Source of the DNA: an uncultured Collinsella sp.
Lineage (GTDB): Bacteria; Actinomycetota; Coriobacteriia; Coriobacteriales; Coriobacteriaceae
DNA length: 14,932 nt
Direction of reading: 5' to 3'
NCBI GenBank assembly: GCA_900548565.1
Contig: URKV01000033.1
Span: forward strand, 1-14,932
The notes beneath the pieces are model-generated. The model had not been told where the DNA came from and ran no database searches. It saw only the letters and a list, made by a program, of their open reading frames with translations. The position numbers were made by a program, and so were the translations under genes. Shown here one piece after another: positions 7,246 to 11,729 of this stretch (position 1 is its first letter; every line of letters begins with the position of its first letter).

Positions 7246-7674
7246 CTACTCAGCGATGGTGACGCCCATGGAACGGGCGGTACCGGCGATGATCTTCTTG
7301 GCGGCGTCAATGTCGTTGGCATTGAGGTCCGGCATCTTGATCTCTGCGATCTTGGTGAGCTGCTCCTGGGAGAGCTGACCAACCTTGTCAGCCTGGGGCT
7401 TAGCGGAACCAGACTTGAGGTTCAGCTCCTTCTTGATAAGGTGAGCCGCCGGCGGGGTCTTGGTGATGAAGGAGAAGGACTTATCCTCGTAGACAGAGAT
7501 CTCAACGGGGATAATGTCGCCCTTCTTGTCCTGCGTCTCGGCGTTAAAGGCCTGGCAGAACTGCATGATGTTCACACCAGCAGCGCCCAGAGCGGGGCCG
7601 ACGGGAGGAGCGGGGTTAGCTGCACCAGCAGGAATCTGGAGCTTAATGACGTTGGCAACCTTCTTCTCAGCCAT
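7246..7674 (-). CDS. rplK: 50S ribosomal protein L11
   Basis: This is a 142-residue ribosomal protein at the GTPase-associated centre, contacting 23S rRNA and elongation factors; its N-terminal proline face is the thiostrepton and micrococcin site. The N-terminal block PAGAANPAPPVGPALGAAGVN is highly characteristic, and the C-terminal RNA-binding domain ends with IAGTARSMGVTI. The start at 7674 (MAEKKVANV) is chosen over the ATG at 7680: AAAGGA ends directly at the earlier ATG but sits six bases before the later one. It lies downstream of nusG after a 120-base leader, and upstream of rplA, in the usual order. Confidence 0.97.
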   Translation of the reverse strand: MAEKKVANVIKLQIPAGAANPAPPVGPALGAAGVNIMQFCQAFNAETQDKKGDIIPVEISVYEDKSFSFITKTPPAAHLIKKELNLKSGSAKPQADKVGQLSQEQLTKIAEIKMPDLNANDIDAAKKIIAGTARSMGVTIAE

Positions 7675-7794
7675 GGTCATTCCTTTCGAATCACGAGTGT
7701 GAAGTACTTGCTATATCGTAAGCACGCACGTGTTAGAAGCACTCCTGAGATGAGCAGTCACAGAAGAAGCACGCTCGCGCGAACGGACGAAAAC
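7675..7794 (-). promoter_or_regulatory. rplK leader region
   Basis: About 120 gene-free bases lie between the nusG stop and the rplK start. The minus strand has three spaced copies of GTGCTT (within GCGTGCTTCTTC, GAGTGCTTCTAAC and GCGTGCTTACGA). I see no clear promoter or terminator. The position is where an L1-binding leader or a secondary promoter would lie, but I cannot identify either by motif. Confidence 0.3.
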
Positions 7795-8331
7795 TTAAGC
7801 GATGACAGCGACCTGGTTAAAGTCGAGCTCGACCGGCGTCTCGCGGCCAAAGATCATCAGCGTGACCTTGAGCTTGCCAGCCTCGGTGTTAACCTCGGAG
7901 ACCTTGCCATCAAAGTCGGTAAGCGGGCCATCGGTGACGCGGACGGACGTGCCGACCTCAATATCAACCGAGGTGCGCTTGGGCGAATCGCCCTTACCGG
8001 GACGACGAGTCATCTTATTGTACTCATCGCGGGAAAGCGGTGCGGGCTTACCGTTGCCGCCCAGGAAACCGGTGACGCCGGGCGTGTTGCGAACACACGT
8101 CCAAGCATCGTCATCCATCTCCATGCGGACCAAGACATAACCCGGGAAGATCTTGGAATCCTTGGTCTCGCGCTTGCCACCCTCTTTGATCTCGGTGACG
8201 CGCTCCATAGGAATCTCGATATCAAAGATACGGTCCTGCATGCCCATGGTCTCGATACGATGCTCGAGATCGGACTTTACGCGGTTCTCGTATCCGGAAT
8301 AAGTGTGAACGACGTACCAACGCTTAGACAT
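7795..8331 (-). CDS. nusG: Transcription elongation/antitermination factor NusG
   Basis: This is a 178-residue factor that binds the RNA polymerase clamp and links it to Rho or to the ribosome. The N-terminal NGN domain starts with the family hallmark KRWYVVHTYSGYE and continues with PGYVLVRMEMDDDAWTCVRNTPGVTGFLG. The C-terminal KOW domain is VRVTDGPLTDFDGKVSEVN. It has no long acidic N-terminal extension of the kind seen in several high-GC actinobacteria. The gene begins three bases after the secE stop, so the two are certainly cotranscribed. Confidence 0.98.
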   Translation of the reverse strand: MSKRWYVVHTYSGYENRVKSDLEHRIETMGMQDRIFDIEIPMERVTEIKEGGKRETKDSKIFPGYVLVRMEMDDDAWTCVRNTPGVTGFLGGNGKPAPLSRDEYNKMTRRPGKGDSPKRTSVDIEVGTSVRVTDGPLTDFDGKVSEVNTEAGKLKVTLMIFGRETPVELDFNQVAVIA

Positions 8332-8334
8332 GGT

Positions 8335-8673
8335 TTAGCCCCTCAATCCAGAGAACAGAGCAAGAGCCTCGCCAAAGCCAGCATCGAGCAGAGCGATGAC
8401 GACGCCGACGACGACCAGAGAAGCGCAAACGACGACCGAGTAGTTCACGAGTTCCTTCTTATCGGGCCACGTGACACGCTTCATCTCGGACTTGACCGAA
8501 GCGAAATACTTCTTGGTGCGGGCGAAGAAACCAGGCTTCTCGTTCTTCTTGGACTTCGCAGCCTTCTCGTTCTTCTTGGCAACGGCCTTCTTGGCCTCAA
8601 CCTTGGAGTTGGCGGCAGCGCTGTTGGCAGGTGCCGGCTGCTGTGCCTTCTTCTTGTTCTTCTTGTTGGCCAT
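8335..8673 (-). CDS. secE: Preprotein translocase subunit SecE
   Basis: This is a 112-residue membrane subunit of the SecYEG protein-export channel. Residues 1-47 form a Lys/Ala-rich cytoplasmic extension. The conserved amphipathic region is SVKSEMKRVTWPDKKEL (59-75), with the diagnostic VTWP motif, and the single transmembrane helix is about 78-97. This is the short one-helix type usual outside gammaproteobacteria. GGAGG precedes the ATG at normal spacing. It sits between tRNA-Trp and nusG in the classic order. Confidence 0.97.
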   Translation of the reverse strand: MANKKNKKKAQQPAPANSAAANSKVEAKKAVAKKNEKAAKSKKNEKPGFFARTKKYFASVKSEMKRVTWPDKKELVNYSVVVCASLVVVGVVIALLDAGFGEALALFSGLRG

Positions 8674-8706
8674 TTGGGTTACCTCCGCGCAATGCGCTTA
8701 TACATG

Positions 8707-8740
8707 AGTAAACCGTAAGCCCCCAAATGGGAGCTTACGG
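8707..8740 (-). terminator. Hairpin between tRNA-Trp and secE
   Basis: On the minus strand CCGTAAGCTCCC pairs with GGGGGCTTACGG (8713-8740) around loop ATTT with one G-U pair, then TTTACT. The short T-run suggests partial termination, or a processing signal that frees the tRNA from the secE mRNA. Confidence 0.6.
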
Positions 8741-8749
8741 AATAATGAC

Positions 8750-8825
8750 TGGCACGCCAGGAAGGACTCGAACCCTCAACACTCGGTTTTGGAGACCGAT
8801 GCTCTACCAATTGAACTACTGGCGT
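8750..8825 (-). tRNA. tRNA-Trp (anticodon CCA)
   Basis: The 76-base cloverleaf on the minus strand has acceptor ACGCCAG/CTGGCGT, D-arm with GTTCAATTGGTAGAGC, anticodon stem TCGGT/ACCGA with loop CTCCAAA (anticodon CCA), T-arm GAGGG-TTCGAGT-CCTTC, discriminator G and encoded CCA. A tRNA-Trp between rpmG and secE is a common arrangement. Confidence 0.97.
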
Positions 8826-8838
8826 ATGTGACTAGAGA

Positions 8839-8988
8839 CTAGCGGGTCTCTTTGTGCAGCGTGTGGTGACGGCACCAGGGGCAATACTTCTTAATCTCCA
8901 TACGATCAGGCATGGTCGACTTGTTCTTGGTGGTCGTATAGTTGCGGCGCTTGCACTCAGTGCACGCAAGAGTAACTAGAGTACGCAT
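8839..8988 (-). CDS. rpmG: 50S ribosomal protein L33
   Basis: This is a 49-residue ribosomal protein with reading MRTLVTLACTECKRRNYTTT at the start and HHTLHKETR at the end. It has two Cys pairs, C-T-E-C (residues 9-12) and C-P-W-C (36-39), forming a zinc ribbon, so it is the zinc-binding C+ type. KNKSTMPDRMEIKKYCPWC is typical of L33. It is a short gene, easily missed because of its length. AAAGG lies upstream of the ATG. It is first in the rpmG - tRNA-Trp - secE - nusG - rplK - rplA unit, directly behind a recognisable promoter. Confidence 0.96.
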   Translation of the reverse strand: MRTLVTLACTECKRRNYTTTKNKSTMPDRMEIKKYCPWCRHHTLHKETR

Positions 8989-9033
8989 GTATCCTGAACC
9001 TTTCATTTCCGCCCCGTACGGGCACGAGTTGAT

Positions 9034-9072
9034 ACTTTATCAGCTCTACGTAAGTGCTGTCAACGAAAACCT
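9034..9072 (-). promoter_or_regulatory. Promoter of the rpmG-secE-nusG operon
   Basis: On the minus strand TTGACA (9058-9063) is followed after 18 bases by TAAAGT (9034-9039). The 17-base block AGGTTTTCGTTGACAGC (9056-9072), which covers the -35 element, is identical to the one in the tRNA-tuf promoter. The predicted transcript begins about 40 bases before rpmG. Confidence 0.8.
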
Positions 9073-9201
9073 CGAATCAATTGGTTCTCGGTGAACCCAT
9101 TCATATTTGGAACACATCAATGGAGCCAACGAGATCTAATCGACGGTGCACCCAGGACCATTATCGATCCTCTCGACACCAGCAACGGCTCAATATCCAT
9201 T

Positions 9202-9240
9202 GCAGAAAAGAACCCGGCACCCATATAAGTGCCGGGTTCT
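9202..9240 (-). terminator. Terminator of tuf
   Basis: AGAACCCGGCAC (9209-9220) pairs perfectly with GTGCCGGGTTCT (9229-9240). On the minus strand the hairpin is followed by TTTCTGC after the CTT of the stem. It lies 27 bases beyond the tuf stop and ends the tRNA-tuf transcript. Confidence 0.88.
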
Positions 9241-9267
9241 CTAAGTCAGCTATATCAAAGAGCTAAT

Positions 9268-10458
9268 TTACTCAATGATCGTGGAGACGATGCCCGAACC
9301 GACGGTGTGGCCACCCTCGCGAATAGCGAAGCGCAGGCCCTCCTCCATGGCGATCGGGTGGATGAGGTCGCCCTCGATGGTGATGTGGTCACCAGGCATA
9401 GCCATCTCGGTGCCCTCGGGGAGCTTGACCGTACCGGTAACGTCGGTGGTACGGAAGTAGAACTGAGGACGATAACCATCGAAGAACGGGGTGTGACGGC
9501 CGCCCTCCTCCTTGGTCAGAACGTAGATCTCGCCGGTGAACTTGGTGTGCGGGGTAACCGAACCGGGCTTGCAGAGAACCTGGCCGCGCTCGATGTCCTC
9601 ACGCTTGATGCCGCGGAGCAGCAGACCGACGTTGTCGCCAGCCTCGCAGAAGTCCATGGACTTACGGAACATCTCGATACCGGTAACGACGGTGTTCTGG
9701 GTATCCTTGATGCCGACGATCTCGACGGGCTCGTTGAGCTTGAGCTCACCGCGCTCGACACGGCCGGTAGCAACGGTACCACGGCCGGAGATGGTCATAA
9801 CGTCCTCAACGGCCATCAGGAAGGGGAGGTCGTTGTTACGAGCAGGCGTCGGGATGTACTCGTCGACGGCCTTCATGAGCTCGCGAATGGCGTCCATCCA
9901 CTTGGCGTCGCCCTCGAGAGCGCCCAGAGCGGAACCACGGATGACGGGGATGTCGTCGCCGGGGAAATCGTACTCGGAGAGGAGCTCACGGGTCTCCATC
10001 TCGACGAGGTCGATGAGCTCGTCATCGTCGACCATGTCGCACTTGTTCAGGAAGACGACGATGTAGGGAACGCCGACCTGACGGGCGAGCAGGATGTGCT
10101 CGCGGGTCTGAGCCATGGGGCCGTCGGTAGCGGCGATGACCAGGATAGCGCCGTCCATCTGAGCAGCACCGGAGATCATGTTCTTGACGTAGTCAGCGTG
10201 GCCCGGGCAGTCAACGTGAGCGTAGTGACGGGCAGCGGTCTCGTACTCGACGTGGGAGACGGAAATCGTAATGCCGCGCTCGCGCTCCTCGGGAGCCTTG
10301 TCGATGTTCTCGAACGCAGTGAAGTCAGCCTTGCAGCCCTCGGTCTCGGAGAGAACCTTGGTGATGGCAGCGGTCAGCGTGGTCTTGCCGTGGTCGACGT
10401 GACCAATGGTGCCGATGTTAACATGCGGCTTAGTGCGCTCAAACTTCTCTTTGGCCAT
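9268..10458 (-). CDS. tuf: Elongation factor Tu
   Basis: This is the 396-residue GTPase that delivers aminoacyl-tRNA to the ribosome. G-domain motifs are GHVDHGKT (19-26), DCPGHADY (83-90) and NKCD (138-141), and the effector-region sequence RGITI is at 61-65. Domains 2 and 3 follow with GRGTVATGRVERG and the C-terminal GGHTVGSGIV. The start at 10458 gives MAKEKFERTKPHVNIGTIGH and is supported by GGAGG five bases upstream; a frame-open extension of 23 codons before it runs into the leader and is not family-like. It is transcribed behind three tRNA genes instead of after fusA, as in the enterobacterial tufB unit. Confidence 0.98.
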   Translation of the reverse strand: MAKEKFERTKPHVNIGTIGHVDHGKTTLTAAITKVLSETEGCKADFTAFENIDKAPEERERGITISVSHVEYETAARHYAHVDCPGHADYVKNMISGAAQMDGAILVIAATDGPMAQTREHILLARQVGVPYIVVFLNKCDMVDDDELIDLVEMETRELLSEYDFPGDDIPVIRGSALGALEGDAKWMDAIRELMKAVDEYIPTPARNNDLPFLMAVEDVMTISGRGTVATGRVERGELKLNEPVEIVGIKDTQNTVVTGIEMFRKSMDFCEAGDNVGLLLRGIKREDIERGQVLCKPGSVTPHTKFTGEIYVLTKEEGGRHTPFFDGYRPQFYFRTTDVTGTVKLPEGTEMAMPGDHITIEGDLIHPIAMEEGLRFAIREGGHTVGSGIVSTIIE

Positions 10459-10505
10459 AAAGCCCTCCTCTAAACAGGTCGTCCCCGGACGGGACTTTGC
10501 CTTTA

Positions 10506-10559
10506 TACCATAGTGGCCTCTCAACATACTATTGAGAAGCCACCGTGTTACCTATGGTA
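10506..10559 (-). promoter_or_regulatory. Structured spacer between tRNA-Met and tuf
   Basis: An inner stem GTGGCCTCTCAA (10513-10524) pairs with TTGAGAAGCCAC (10532-10543), and an outer stem TACCATAG (10506-10513) can pair with CTATGGTA (10552-10559), which overlaps the CCA end of tRNA-Met. There is no T-run. The layout fits an RNA-processing site separating tRNA from tuf mRNA, with pairing that competes with the mature tRNA 3' end. Confidence 0.5.
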
Positions 10560-10631
10560 GCGGTGACTGGATTCGAACCAGTGACGCCACGGGTATGAAC
10601 CGTGTGCTCTAACCAACTGAGCTACACCGCC
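10555..10631 (-). tRNA. tRNA-Met (anticodon CAT)
   Basis: The 77-base cloverleaf has acceptor GGCGGTG/CACCGCT, a D-arm with AGTTGGTTA loop, anticodon stem CACGG/CCGTG with loop TTCATAC, T-arm CTGG-TTCGAAT-CCAG, discriminator A and encoded CCA. The anticodon stem lacks the three G-C pairs of an initiator, so it is an elongator type (or an Ile tRNA with a modified CAT anticodon). The first acceptor pair is G-U. Confidence 0.93.
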
Positions 10632-10634
10632 GGA

Positions 10635-10710
10635 TGGAGCCTGCAACCAGACTTGAACTGGTGACCTCTTCGTTACCAACGAAGTGCTCTACCGACTGAG
10701 CTATACAGGC
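10635..10710 (-). tRNA. tRNA-Thr (anticodon GGT)
   Basis: The 76-base cloverleaf has acceptor GCCTGTA/TGCAGGC, anticodon stem CTTCG/CGAAG with loop TTGGTAA, T-arm with TTCAAGT, discriminator T and encoded CCA. It lies three bases from tRNA-Met, so the two come from one precursor. Confidence 0.96.
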
Positions 10711-10720
10711 ACTTGACGGG

Positions 10721-10802
10721 TGGGAGCTATAGGATTCGAACCTATGTAGGCAGAGCCAACGGGTTTACAGCCCGTCCCCATTAACCACTCGGGCAAACTC
10801 CC
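10721..10802 (-). tRNA. tRNA-Tyr (anticodon GTA)
   Basis: This is an 82-base class II tRNA with a long variable arm. It has acceptor GGGAGTT/AGCTCCC, anticodon stem ACGGG/CCCGT with loop CTGTAAA, T-loop TTCGAAT and discriminator A. The bases after the discriminator are CCCG, so CCA is not encoded and must be added by the CCA-adding enzyme, unlike the four other tRNAs in the window. It is first in the tRNA-tuf transcript. Confidence 0.95.
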
Positions 10803-10864
10803 AATCGTTCAAGTATTCGCAGGTCCTTTGGTCTTTTGGACCGCCGCCCCCGCGAACGAAGAAG

Positions 10865-10903
10865 ATAATACGATGCCACCTTGGGGGCTGTCAACGAAAA
10901 CCT
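10865..10903 (-). promoter_or_regulatory. Promoter of the tRNA-Tyr/Thr/Met-tuf operon
   Basis: On the minus strand TTGACA (10889-10894) is followed after 18 bases by TATTAT (10865-10870). It shares the 17-base block AGGTTTTCGTTGACAGC (10887-10903) with the rpmG promoter. It lies about 60 bases before tRNA-Tyr and is a strong, stable-RNA-like promoter. Confidence 0.88.
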
Positions 10904-10932
10904 ATAGATACACGGTGCCGGGCGTATCTATA
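10903..10932. repeat. 9-bp inverted repeat upstream of the tRNA-tuf promoter
   Basis: TATAGATAC (10903-10911) pairs perfectly with GTATCTATA (10924-10932) around a 12-base GC-rich loop. It sits next to the -35 box, where an activator site or UP element would lie. Confidence 0.55.
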
Positions 10933-11069
10933 TACCTTTGACCTGCGGTTTTGCTGAGTTTGGATATGAAGGACGGTGAATTTGCATATAGCGGTGACAT
11001 TTCCCGAGGGAACACTTTGGCGTAGTGGAGTGAGCCTGCAGAATATTACTTCGATAACGACTCATTTGC

Positions 11070-11083
11070 ACCTATATATAGGT
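11070..11083. repeat. 14-base perfect palindrome
   Basis: ACCTATATATAGGT is a perfect dyad with no loop, of the size and form of a dimeric repressor operator. No gene start lies close to it, so its role is unclear. Confidence 0.5.
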
Positions 11084-11109
11084 CGAGATCGGGCTTCCCA
11101 AACAGAATC

Positions 11110-11230
11110 GAGCGTGGATAATCTCCCGTTTGAAATCGAGCGTGGATAATCTCCCACTTTTGGCGTGCCACTGGGCCCAAAGTGGGAGATTATCCACGCT
11201 CATTCACTAAGCGGGAGATTATCCACGCTC
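11110..11230. repeat. Four-copy nested inverted repeat with DnaA-box-like core
   Basis: The 18-mer GAGCGTGGATAATCTCCC occurs directly at 11110-11127 and 11138-11155, and as its exact reverse complement at 11184-11201 and 11213-11230. The inner pair extends to a perfect 23-bp stem (11138-11160 with 11179-11201) around an 18-base loop. Each unit contains TTATCCACG, one base from the DnaA-box consensus TTATNCACA. A degenerate fifth copy (ATAAGCCACGCTCGA) lies at about 11240-11254. Confidence 0.9.
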
Positions 11231-11280
11231 GTATGTCCGATAAGCCACGCTCGACCAGGATGACTGGGACCAGTCCGGCC

Positions 11281-11343
11281 TTTGTCTCATTCTGTAACAG
11301 CTAGAACGGTTTTCAGCCTCTTCGTGTTACAGATTGAGACAAA
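11281..11343. repeat. 19-bp inverted repeat with 25-base loop
   Basis: TTTGTCTCATTCTGTAACA (11281-11299) pairs with TGTTACAGATTGAGACAAA (11325-11343) with a single mismatch. There is no T-run or gene end near it, so it is not an ordinary terminator. The ends could be those of a small non-autonomous mobile element or a recombinase or regulator site. Confidence 0.8.
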
Positions 11344-11355
11344 CCGAAAACGGAA

Positions 11356-11369
11356 TGGGCGCTGACCCA
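11356..11369. repeat. GGGCGCTGACCC palindromic motif
   Basis: TGGGCGCTGACCCA has TGGG/CCCA arms around CGCTGA. It matches the core of the hairpin at 6292-6333 (GGGGACGCTGACCCC), so it is a second copy of that motif, here without long flanking arms. Confidence 0.55.
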
Positions 11370-11382
11370 ATGGCACACCACC

Positions 11383-11422
11383 TAAAAAGAAACGGGCCCT
11401 GTCCCACAAGGAACAGAGCCCG
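11383..11422 (-). terminator. Terminator of tRNA-Thr(TGT)
   Basis: On the minus strand CGGGCTCTGTTCC pairs with GGGACAGGGCCCG (13 pairs, two of them G-U) around TTGT, then TTTCTTTTT. Read on the plus strand the two G-U pairs become C-A mismatches, which supports the minus-strand assignment. The right arm again contains GGGACAGG. Confidence 0.9.
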
Positions 11423-11431
11423 AAACTCTCA

Positions 11432-11506
11432 TGGAGCCAGTGACAGGAATCGAACCTGCAACCCACTGATTACAAATCAGTTGCGCTACCGTTGCGCCAC
11501 ACTGGC
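11432..11506 (-). tRNA. tRNA-Thr (anticodon TGT)
   Basis: The 75-base cloverleaf has acceptor GCCAGTG/CACTGGC, anticodon stem ACTGA/TCAGT with loop TTTGTAA, T-arm CAGG-TTCGATT-CCTG, discriminator T and encoded CCA. It is a single-gene unit with its own promoter and terminator. With the GGT isoacceptor 720 bases away it covers most Thr codons. Confidence 0.96.
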
Positions 11507-11536
11507 ACACTTGGCGCTTTCGCGCGAAGCTTGTTA

Positions 11537-11565
11537 AGAATAATGGAATTGCGGACGGGGCGCAA
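11537..11565 (-). promoter_or_regulatory. Promoter of tRNA-Thr(TGT)
   Basis: On the minus strand TTGCGC (11560-11565) is followed after 17 bases by TATTCT (11537-11542), about 30 bases before the tRNA. Confidence 0.6.
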
Positions 11566-11652
11566 CAGGCCGCACGGCGTTATACAAATATGCAAAATCC
11601 AGCAACAACAGGTACCAGGTCCGTTCATTTCTGTCGGTTCGCCCTCGATCTT

Positions 11653-11710
11653 AAAACCATTCGTCAGAACGAATAGTTTTAATTACAATTGGCTATATAA
11701 AACTATTCGT
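11653..11710 (+). promoter_or_regulatory. Operator array and promoter of the hipA-like gene
   Basis: A 12-mer AAAACYATTCGT occurs three times: directly at 11653-11664, inverted at 11669-11680 (four bases between, forming a dyad with one mismatch) and directly at 11699-11710. A TATATAA -10-like element (11694-11700) lies between the dyad and the third copy. The layout fits autorepression by the helix-turn-helix of the gene that follows. Confidence 0.75.
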
Positions 11711-11713
11711 TTT

Positions 11714-11727
11714 AGCGAAGGGTTTCG
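11714..11727 (+). promoter_or_regulatory. Ribosome binding site inside a small hairpin
   Basis: GAAGGG, seven bases before the ATG of the hipA-like gene, lies within GCGAAGGGTTTCGC, which can form a 5-bp stem (GCGAA/TTCGC) with the purine-rich core exposed only in part. This may lower translation. Confidence 0.45.
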
Positions 11728-11729
11728 CG

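Larger units (their letters stand above)
10803..11431. other. Gene-free, repeat-rich intergenic region
   Basis: No credible coding sequence is visible in these 629 bases. The region holds the tRNA-tuf promoter, a 9-bp hairpin just upstream of it, a 14-base perfect palindrome, four copies of an 18-base repeat in nested inverted layout, a 19-bp inverted repeat, a GGGCGCTGACCC palindrome and the tRNA-Thr(TGT) terminator. A very short frame starting MKDGEFAYSGDISRGNTLA (10966-11025) has a stop after 19 codons and may be a fragment of a decayed gene. Confidence 0.75.

Noticed and set aside
6613..8718. 701-codon open frame on the plus strand opposite rplA, rplK, nusG and secE
   Set aside because: It spans four well-identified minus-strand genes and their gaps. 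Long antisense frames of this kind are a by-product of GC-biased third positions.
9054..9266. 70-codon plus-strand frame between rpmG and tuf
   Set aside because: It overlaps the rpmG promoter and the tuf terminator, has no binding site, and its composition is non-specific.
9229..10473. 414-codon open frame on the plus strand opposite tuf
   Set aside because: It is the antisense of a highly conserved, strongly codon-biased gene; the translation is Val/Leu/Asp/Gly-rich without family resemblance, and there is no binding site.
10459..10527. 23-codon N-terminal extension of EF-Tu
   Set aside because: EF-Tu is invariant in starting near MAKEKFER, a good ribosome binding site lies before that ATG, and the extension overlaps the structured leader.
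10966..11025. 19-codon frame MKDGEFAYSGDISRGNTLA as a small protein
   Set aside because: No convincing ribosome binding site, very short and near repeats. It may be a gene remnant, but this cannot be shown.
11110..11230. CRISPR array
   Set aside because: Only four units, in inverted orientation, with 10-11 base gaps and no cas genes nearby. This does not fit a CRISPR.
11110..11230. Chromosomal replication origin
   Set aside because: DnaA-like boxes are present, but dnaA, dnaN, gyrB, rnpA and rpmH are absent, no AT-rich unwinding region is next to the boxes, and the conserved unit is longer than a DnaA box. Kept only as a possible DnaA-binding cluster.
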